Source: Caulobacteraceae bacterium (lineage in GTDB: Bacteria; Pseudomonadota; Alphaproteobacteria; Caulobacterales; Caulobacteraceae). Taken from it: a DNA stretch of 10,507 bases. Positions within the stretch are counted from its first letter, which is position 1, and each line of letters starts with the position of its first letter. Positions 7,883 to 10,507 of this stretch are shown here, piece by piece. Made by a program: the position numbers and the translations under genes. The DNA is taken from assembly GCA_025351125.1 (NCBI GenBank), contig JANXWN010000346.1, positions 1 through 10,507 on the forward strand. Direction: 5' to 3'. The notes beneath the pieces are model-generated. The model was not told the DNA's origin. It worked only from the letters and a program-made list of their open reading frames with translations, and did not search any database.

Positions 7883-8113
7883 TCAGCCGATAATTCGCGA
7901 CAGTTCGCGCAGCACCGCGTCGGGCGACGGCGCGCGCGGGCCACGCATCAACACGCTGTGCGGCTCGCAATAGGTCGCCGAACCGCACGGGCTGCAACAG
8001 GACCAAACACCGACACTCTCGCCGCGGGTCGGGAAGGCGCATTCGCCGGGACGGCGGGTCATCCAGGGGCGTTCGGCATGAACGAGGAGGGGGAAAGGAG
8101 CGTCGAAAGGCAT
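7883..8113 (-). CDS. small Cys/His protein resembling the GcrA C-terminal region
   Basis: A 76-residue protein with the cysteine/histidine spacing C25-A-F-P, then WSCC (C39, C40), C43, and YCEPH (C49, H52). This matches the style of the C-terminal part of GcrA, the alphaproteobacterial cell-cycle regulator, which has a CxWP, an FCG and a YCxxH. The N-terminal helix-turn-helix half of GcrA is absent, so it cannot bind DNA in the GcrA way. A metal-binding or partner-binding role is an inference. The ATG at 8113 is chosen because a TTGACG/AATTAT promoter ends just before it; an in-frame ATG at 8062 would keep all cysteines and is the alternative. No Shine-Dalgarno precedes 8113. It is the first gene of a two-gene operon divergent from an XRE regulator. 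Short length and unusual composition keep the call cautious. Confidence 0.6.
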   Translation of the reverse strand: MPFDAPFPLLVHAERPWMTRRPGECAFPTRGESVGVWSCCSPCGSATYCEPHSVLMRGPRAPSPDAVLRELSRIIG

Positions 8114-8118
8114 GACCG

Positions 8119-8147
8119 ATAATTGCGTATTGCAACAAATTCGTCAA
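8119..8147 (-). promoter_or_regulatory. promoter of the GcrA-like operon
   Basis: On the minus strand TTGACG (8142-8147) is followed after exactly 17 nt by AATTAT (8119-8124), giving 5/6 and 4/6 matches to the sigma-70 consensus. The predicted transcription start falls at about 8112-8113, on the start codon itself, so the message may be leaderless. The first operator candidate overlaps the -10 box and spacer, as expected for repression. Confidence 0.5.
8123..8135. promoter_or_regulatory. operator candidate 1 (TTGC-N5-GCAA)
   Basis: TTGCGTATTGCAA, a 4+5+4 dyad typical in size for an XRE/Cro-family operator. It overlaps the promoter of the minus-strand operon and is centred at 8129, 21 bp left of the centre of the large palindrome. 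Confidence 0.5.
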
Positions 8148-8164
8148 GTAACATTTATTGCATT

Positions 8165-8177
8165 TTGCGTGAAGCAA
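8165..8177. promoter_or_regulatory. operator candidate 2 (TTGC-N5-GCAA)
   Basis: TTGCGTGAAGCAA shares TTGCGT and GCAA with candidate 1 and is centred at 8171, 21 bp right of the palindrome centre. The two sites are 42 bp apart, four helical turns, so dimers would lie on the same DNA face. It covers the region where the -35 of the XRE gene should lie. A degenerate third copy, TTGCATAATGCGG, is at 8191-8203. Confidence 0.5.
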
Positions 8178-8193
8178 TTTTCGGTCATGTTTG

Positions 8194-8199
8194 CATAAT
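8194..8199 (+). promoter_or_regulatory. candidate -10 box of the XRE gene
   Basis: CATAAT (5/6 match to TATAAT) ends 5 nt before the ATG at 8205, so transcription would begin at the start codon and the message would be leaderless, as for phage-type repressor genes. The -35 region (about 8171-8176) is poor, which would fit a weak or activated promoter. Confidence 0.35.
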
Positions 8200-8204
8200 G
8201 CGGT

Positions 8205-8525
8205 ATGTCCCGGACTCCCGAGCGAAATTATCTGCGGGCGTGGCGCGAACATCGGCGCATGACGCAGACCAAACTGGCCGAGGCTGTCGGCACCACCGGC
8301 GCCGTGATCAGCCTGCTGGAATCGGGTGATCGCGGTTTGTCCCACAAATGGCTGGCGAAACTGGCGCCAGTCTTGGGAACGCGCACCGGCCACCTCTTGG
8401 AGGTGGACCCCAATGATGTTTCTTCGGACATATTGGAGATCTGGGCCGACATCCCCGAAGATCGCCGCGAACAAGCGCGCGACGTCCTCAAGGCGTTTCG
8501 GGTGAAAGCGTCGAACGAAAATTAA
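8205..8525 (+). CDS. XRE/Cro-family transcriptional regulator
   Basis: A 106-residue DNA-binding regulator. The helix-turn-helix lies at about residues 9-65: YLRAWREHRRMTQTKLAEAV, then TTGAVISLLESGDRGLS containing the recognition helix, then the WLAKLAPVLGTRTGHLLE tail usual in this family. The C-terminal 40 residues (DILEIWADIPEDRREQARDVLKAF) are short and helical and could dimerise; there is no peptidase or sensor domain. No Shine-Dalgarno precedes the ATG. It is divergent from the GcrA-like operon across a spacer filled with dyad sites, so it most likely represses that operon and itself. Its stop codon overlaps the stop of the convergent chromate-transporter gene within a shared TTAA, leaving no room for a terminator between them. 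Confidence 0.93.
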   Translation: MSRTPERNYLRAWREHRRMTQTKLAEAVGTTGAVISLLESGDRGLSHKWLAKLAPVLGTRTGHLLEVDPNDVSSDILEIWADIPEDRREQARDVLKAFRVKASNEN

Positions 8526-9058
8526 CGCAATACGCCGACGAAGCCTAAAGCCGCCGCCGCGGCCAAACACCACAGCGGGTTGAGCTTGGTAAAAAAGGCC
8601 ACGCCCGCGGCGCCCAGCGTCACCAGTGCCAAGCGCACGTTCGCGTCGGCGGTGCGGATCAGCAGATAGGCGGAGGCGCCGATCAAGCCGACGGTAACGG
8701 GAGCGAGACCCGCCGCCAGGGCGGCGCGAAAGGGGGCTTGACGATAACGGTCCCATATTTTGGCCGCCAGCACGGCCAAAACACAGGCCGGCGCGCACAT
8801 TGCGATAGTGGCGACAAGGGCGCCGGCCAAACCCGCCACCTTCCAGCCGACCAAGGTAACGATCATGACGTTGGGCCCGGGCGCGGCCTGGGCGATAGCG
8901 AACAGAGCGGCAAACTCACGGTCGCTCATCCAATGATGGACATCCACCACATCGCGATGCAATTCCGGAATTACGGCATTCGCGCCGCCGAAGGCCATCA
9001 GCGAAAGACCGAAAAACCGCGCGGCTAGAACGCCAAGAATGTCGCCGGCCGCCTTCAC
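8522..9058 (-). CDS. chrA: chromate transporter, second half of a split ChrA pair
   Basis: A 178-residue membrane protein of the CHR family, one of a pair of short subunits that together match a long ChrA. Short-chain CHR pairs export chromate (some are linked to sulfate) when co-expressed. The family motifs FGGANAVIPE (23-32) and AQAAPGPN (56-63) are present, followed by about five hydrophobic segments. The open frame runs upstream to 9445, but that stretch is another frame of the partner gene. The GTG at 9058 overlaps the partner stop as GTGA, so it is the likely, translationally coupled start. The stop shares TTAA with the convergent XRE gene. No chrB-type regulator is adjacent. Actual chromate transport is inferred from family only. 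Confidence 0.9.
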   Translation of the reverse strand: MKAAGDILGVLAARFFGLSLMAFGGANAVIPELHRDVVDVHHWMSDREFAALFAIAQAAPGPNVMIVTLVGWKVAGLAGALVATIAMCAPACVLAVLAAKIWDRYRQAPFRAALAAGLAPVTVGLIGASAYLLIRTADANVRLALVTLGAAGVAFFTKLNPLWCLAAAAALGFVGVLR

Positions 9059-9606
9059 CGCTTGAACTTCCATGCGACAGCGATGCTGACCGGAGCGATC
9101 GCCGCCAACACCCAAACCAGCGGCCATCGCATGAGGCCAACGCCGATGAAGGCAAGAATCATAAAAGGTGTCGCCGACATCGGGCGGCGTTTGATCAACG
9201 GCGACGCCATCTTGGCCGCCACCGCGACGACAAGGCCCGACGCCGCCGCGCCCAATCCCAATATCGCTTCGGGCAGCCGGCCTTGCGCGCCGAACCGGCC
9301 ATAAAGCGCGCCCAAAACCAAGATAGTCGCCACCGGCCCGCTCATCAGGCCAAACACGGCCGCGAGGGCGCCCCGGACGCCGGCGAAACGCGACCCGATC
9401 ACTGTCGACATCGTGACGATGTTTGGGCCTGGCAGCGACTGGCACAGCGCAAAGGTTTCGTTGAACGCATCCTCGGTCAGCCAGCGGCGGTCATCCACCA
9501 GCATCCGGCGCGCGAAGGGTAGGACACCGCCAAATCCCGACAGGCCGACGGATGAAAAGGCGCGAAAGAGAGCCCACGGTCCGGGCGTGGCGGCGAGACG
9601 ATCCAT
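9055..9606 (-). CDS. chrA: chromate transporter, first half of a split ChrA pair
   Basis: A 183-residue CHR-family membrane protein. It has the signature SGFGG (23-27), then MLVDDRRWLTEDAFNE (35-50), and CQSLPGPN (55-62), the conserved PGPN motif shared with its partner. About five to six hydrophobic segments follow. It and the next gene are homologous halves, as in two-gene short CHR transporters such as Bacillus ywrA/ywrB, and should form a heterodimer in the inner membrane. The open frame begins at 9684, but the ATG at 9606 is chosen because AAGGAG lies 4 nt before it and the protein then begins at the family-like MDRLAATPGPW. The spacer upstream is A+T-rich and contains candidate regulatory repeats. 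Confidence 0.9.
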   Translation of the reverse strand: MDRLAATPGPWALFRAFSSVGLSGFGGVLPFARRMLVDDRRWLTEDAFNETFALCQSLPGPNIVTMSTVIGSRFAGVRGALAAVFGLMSGPVATILVLGALYGRFGAQGRLPEAILGLGAAASGLVVAVAAKMASPLIKRRPMSATPFMILAFIGVGLMRWPLVWVLAAIAPVSIAVAWKFKR

Positions 9607-9756
9607 ATCGCTCCTTGTGAGCGCGGCCCGGACGAGTCGCAAGCGCCGGCTCAAAGTTCCACGCCTACGGCACAAAATATGCATTTTGCAATCTTTCTGC
9701 TGGACTAGTAAATTTCAATATGCAAATATTTTTCTGCTAAAAATTGAGAGTCGCTC
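9607..9756. promoter_or_regulatory. A+T-rich divergent spacer with repeats
   Basis: The spacer between the chromate genes (minus) and two small + strand genes. Positions 9671-9750 are markedly A+T-rich. ATATGCA occurs at 9677-9683 and 9718-9724, and TTTCTGCT at 9694-9701 and 9731-9738, as two loosely repeated units. ATGCATTTTGCAA (9679-9691) matches the TTGC-N5-GCAA operator seen near the XRE gene at 7 of 8 conserved bases. AATAT/ATATT arms lie at 9717-9730. A possible + strand promoter is TTGCAA (9686-9691), 17 nt, TAAATT (9709-9714). Confidence 0.35.
9611..9616 (-). promoter_or_regulatory. ribosome binding site of the first chromate-transporter gene
   Basis: AAGGAG on the minus strand, 4 nt before the ATG at 9606. 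It is slightly close but strong, and it selects this start over the in-frame ATG at 9684. Confidence 0.6.
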
Positions 9757-9781
9757 ATGTTTCTTCCTGACCGTCCGCGCC

Positions 9782-10057
9782 TTGCTCAGCACTTATGACG
9801 CGGCGCTCGTGGAGGTCCGACGCGACAGCTTGCAGGTGGCTGAGATAACCTTGCTGGACGACACAGCCATGGCCGTGATGGCGGATGTCGAACGCTGGCG
9901 AGCTTTCATTGATCGGCTCGACCGCGCGGCGAGCGGACGGTTTAATTCGCGCCGCGCCGGTCAATTGATCCTGGAAAATGTGTTCGACGATGTCCTGATC
10001 CCGTCGGCTTGGAGATTGCTGGCCGCAAGCTTAGCGCTCGCGCGGGGATTGGCGTGA
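9782..10057 (+). CDS. hypothetical protein, start uncertain, possible frameshift
   Basis: A 91-residue reading with codon use like the neighbours (G/C at third positions) and an amphipathic, helical look: VERWRAFIDRLDRAA, QLILENVFDDVLIPSAWRLL. I do not recognise it. The start is unsettled: this frame has no ATG after the spacer, only TTG 9782, CTG 9767 or GTG 9809, none with a Shine-Dalgarno. A well-placed ATG at 9757 with GAGAG 6 nt upstream opens a 13-codon frame ending at TGA 9796-9798. Skipping one T at 9793-9794 would join it smoothly to this frame (about 99 residues in all). The gene may therefore carry a 1-bp frameshift, or the short frame may be a leader. The stop overlaps the next gene as GTGA. 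Confidence 0.45.
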   Translation: MLSTYDAALVEVRRDSLQVAEITLLDDTAMAVMADVERWRAFIDRLDRAASGRFNSRRAGQLILENVFDDVLIPSAWRLLAASLALARGLA

Positions 10058-10206
10058 AGGCGGCGCCCTACCGGCACGCCGGTGGCGCGCTTGTGTGCGA
10101 TCACGGGCCGCTAACCCTCGCAGGCGCTCGCGCATTGGCGGCGTTTTATGCGCACGAAGCGGATTATTGGCAAGCCAAGAGCAAATCGGCGATGTCGCGC
10201 GCCTGA
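10054..10206 (+). CDS. small hypothetical protein, possibly truncated by frameshift
   Basis: A 50-residue reading from GTG 10054, which overlaps the upstream stop as GTGA and has GGGGA 5 nt before it; an ATG at 10009 would give a 45-nt longer overlap. It is not recognised. The N-terminal part (GGALVCDHGPLTLAGARAL) and FYAHEADYWQAK look like a genuine folded or helical protein, but the end KSKSAMSRA does not. Frame 3 from 10179 continues helically (EQIGDVARLSASRSDL), and the original frame after 10225 reads DAADDAVLWRRAAGWSNADL to a TAG at 10303-10305. Two compensating single-base shifts would therefore give a protein of about 83 residues ending against the nhaA stop. This may be a decaying gene or sequence error. 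Confidence 0.4.
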   Translation: MKAAPYRHAGGALVCDHGPLTLAGARALAAFYAHEADYWQAKSKSAMSRA

Positions 10207-10301
10207 GCGCGTCGCGCTCAGACCTTGACCGACGCCGCCGACGACGCCGTCCTCTGGCGTCGCGCCGCCGGATGGAGCAATGCGGACTTGGCGGACGAGC
10301 C

Positions 10302-10507
10302 TTAGAGAGTCTCGCCGGCGTCTGTGCGCTTTCGCTGCACCCACGCCAGCAAGGCGCCGCCGGCGAAAACCGCCGCCAGAGATGCCACCAGGACCGCGAC
10401 GCGCACTTGGCCTTGCGCGGCTTGATCATTGGGATCAAAGGCCAAAGCACCGATGAACAGACTCATGGTAAAACCGGCGCCGCACAGCATGGCGGCCCCG
10501 GCCATTT
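10302..10507 (-). CDS. nhaA: Na+/H+ antiporter NhaA, C-terminal end (partial)
   Basis: The last 68 codons of a gene cut by the right edge of the window. The stretch CGAGFTMSLFIGALAF corresponds to the highly conserved CGIGFTMSxFIxxLAF in the penultimate helices of NhaA, and a final hydrophobic segment (VAVLVASLAAVFAGGALLAW) precedes a basic hydrophilic tail. NhaA is an inner-membrane electrogenic antiporter (about 390 residues in the family) that exports Na+ in exchange for 2 H+. The key aspartates and the transmembrane X lysine lie outside the window, so activity cannot be judged. Its stop faces the end of the small + strand genes. Confidence 0.88.
   Translation of the reverse strand, partial: MAGAAMLCGAGFTMSLFIGALAFDPNDQAAQGQVRVAVLVASLAAVFAGGALLAWVQRKRTDAGETL

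Larger units (their letters stand above)
8111..8189. repeat. 79-bp interrupted palindrome in the divergent spacer
   Basis: The left arm 8111-8126 is the reverse complement of the right arm 8174-8189 at 15 of 16 bases (single mismatch at 8120). The arms begin catgaccga. The centre of symmetry is 8150. The left arm includes the start codon of the GcrA-like gene. The right arm lies upstream of the XRE start codon at 8205. The two 13-bp operator candidates are also placed symmetrically about 8150. This arrangement suggests cooperative binding of regulator dimers to shut both promoters; that function is inferred. Confidence 0.7.

Noticed and set aside
7887..7895. CCGATAATT before the second minus-strand gene repeats the sequence at 8116-8124
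   Set aside because: No -35 lies upstream of the 7887 copy and it encodes the last residues of the GcrA-like protein, so a 9-bp chance match is the simpler reading.
7286..8525. Toxin-antitoxin locus or prophage immunity region
   Set aside because: The XRE gene is divergent rather than co-directional with a small partner, no toxin fold is recognisable, and no integrase, att repeat or phage structural gene is in the window.
9059..9445. N-terminal extension of the second chromate-transporter half
   Set aside because: Out-of-frame reading of the first half. The GTGA-coupled start at 9058 gives the normal CHR N-terminus.
9717..9730. AATAT-GCAA-ATATT hairpin as a terminator
   Set aside because: The stem is short and all A/T, and it lies upstream of both flanking genes, not after one.

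Overview
The window is G+C-rich with dense genes, many stop/start overlaps and near-absent spacers. Gene content (twin-arginine-type signal on an amidohydrolase, a GcrA-like Cys/His peptide, acyl-CoA enzymes) suggests an alphaproteobacterium, possibly Rhodospirillales. The lineage is inference from protein style, not a database match. No rRNA, tRNA, CRISPR, transposase or integrase is visible.

Left part, + strand (54-3431): a MATE-family efflux pump, a cytoplasmic-looking serine hydrolase of the beta-lactamase/esterase fold, and 6-phosphogluconolactonase (pgl), whose start overlaps the hydrolase stop. They run in one direction and end 8 bp from a convergent minus-strand block. That block (7109 down to 3440) reads acyl-CoA dehydrogenase, then an enoyl-CoA hydratase/isomerase-family protein (ATGA overlap), then an exported YtcJ-like amidohydrolase. 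The first two look like a coupled acyl-CoA pair, but the crotonase-fold protein lacks both classical catalytic glutamates and the dehydrogenase carries Asp where most family members have Glu.

Centre (7286-8525): the most unusual part. An XRE/Cro-type regulator (+) is divergent from a two-gene minus-strand operon: a 76-aa Cys/His-rich protein resembling the C-terminal part of GcrA without its DNA-binding half, and a 197-aa protein of unknown function. The 91-bp divergent spacer is A+T-rich and holds a 79-bp interrupted palindrome with 16-bp arms (15/16 matching). Inside it are two TTGC-N5-GCAA sites placed symmetrically around position 8150 and 42 bp apart. Candidate -10 boxes sit so close to both start codons that both transcripts may be leaderless.

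Right part (8522-10507): a split, two-gene chromate-transporter (ChrA-type) pair on the minus strand, whose end shares a TTAA with the end of the XRE gene. After an A+T-rich spacer come two small, unrecognised, GTGA-coupled + strand genes that show signs of frameshifting. The window ends in the C-terminal end of a Na+/H+ antiporter NhaA (minus, cut by the window edge). A near-match to the XRE-region operator upstream of the chromate genes hints, weakly, that the regulator may also act there.
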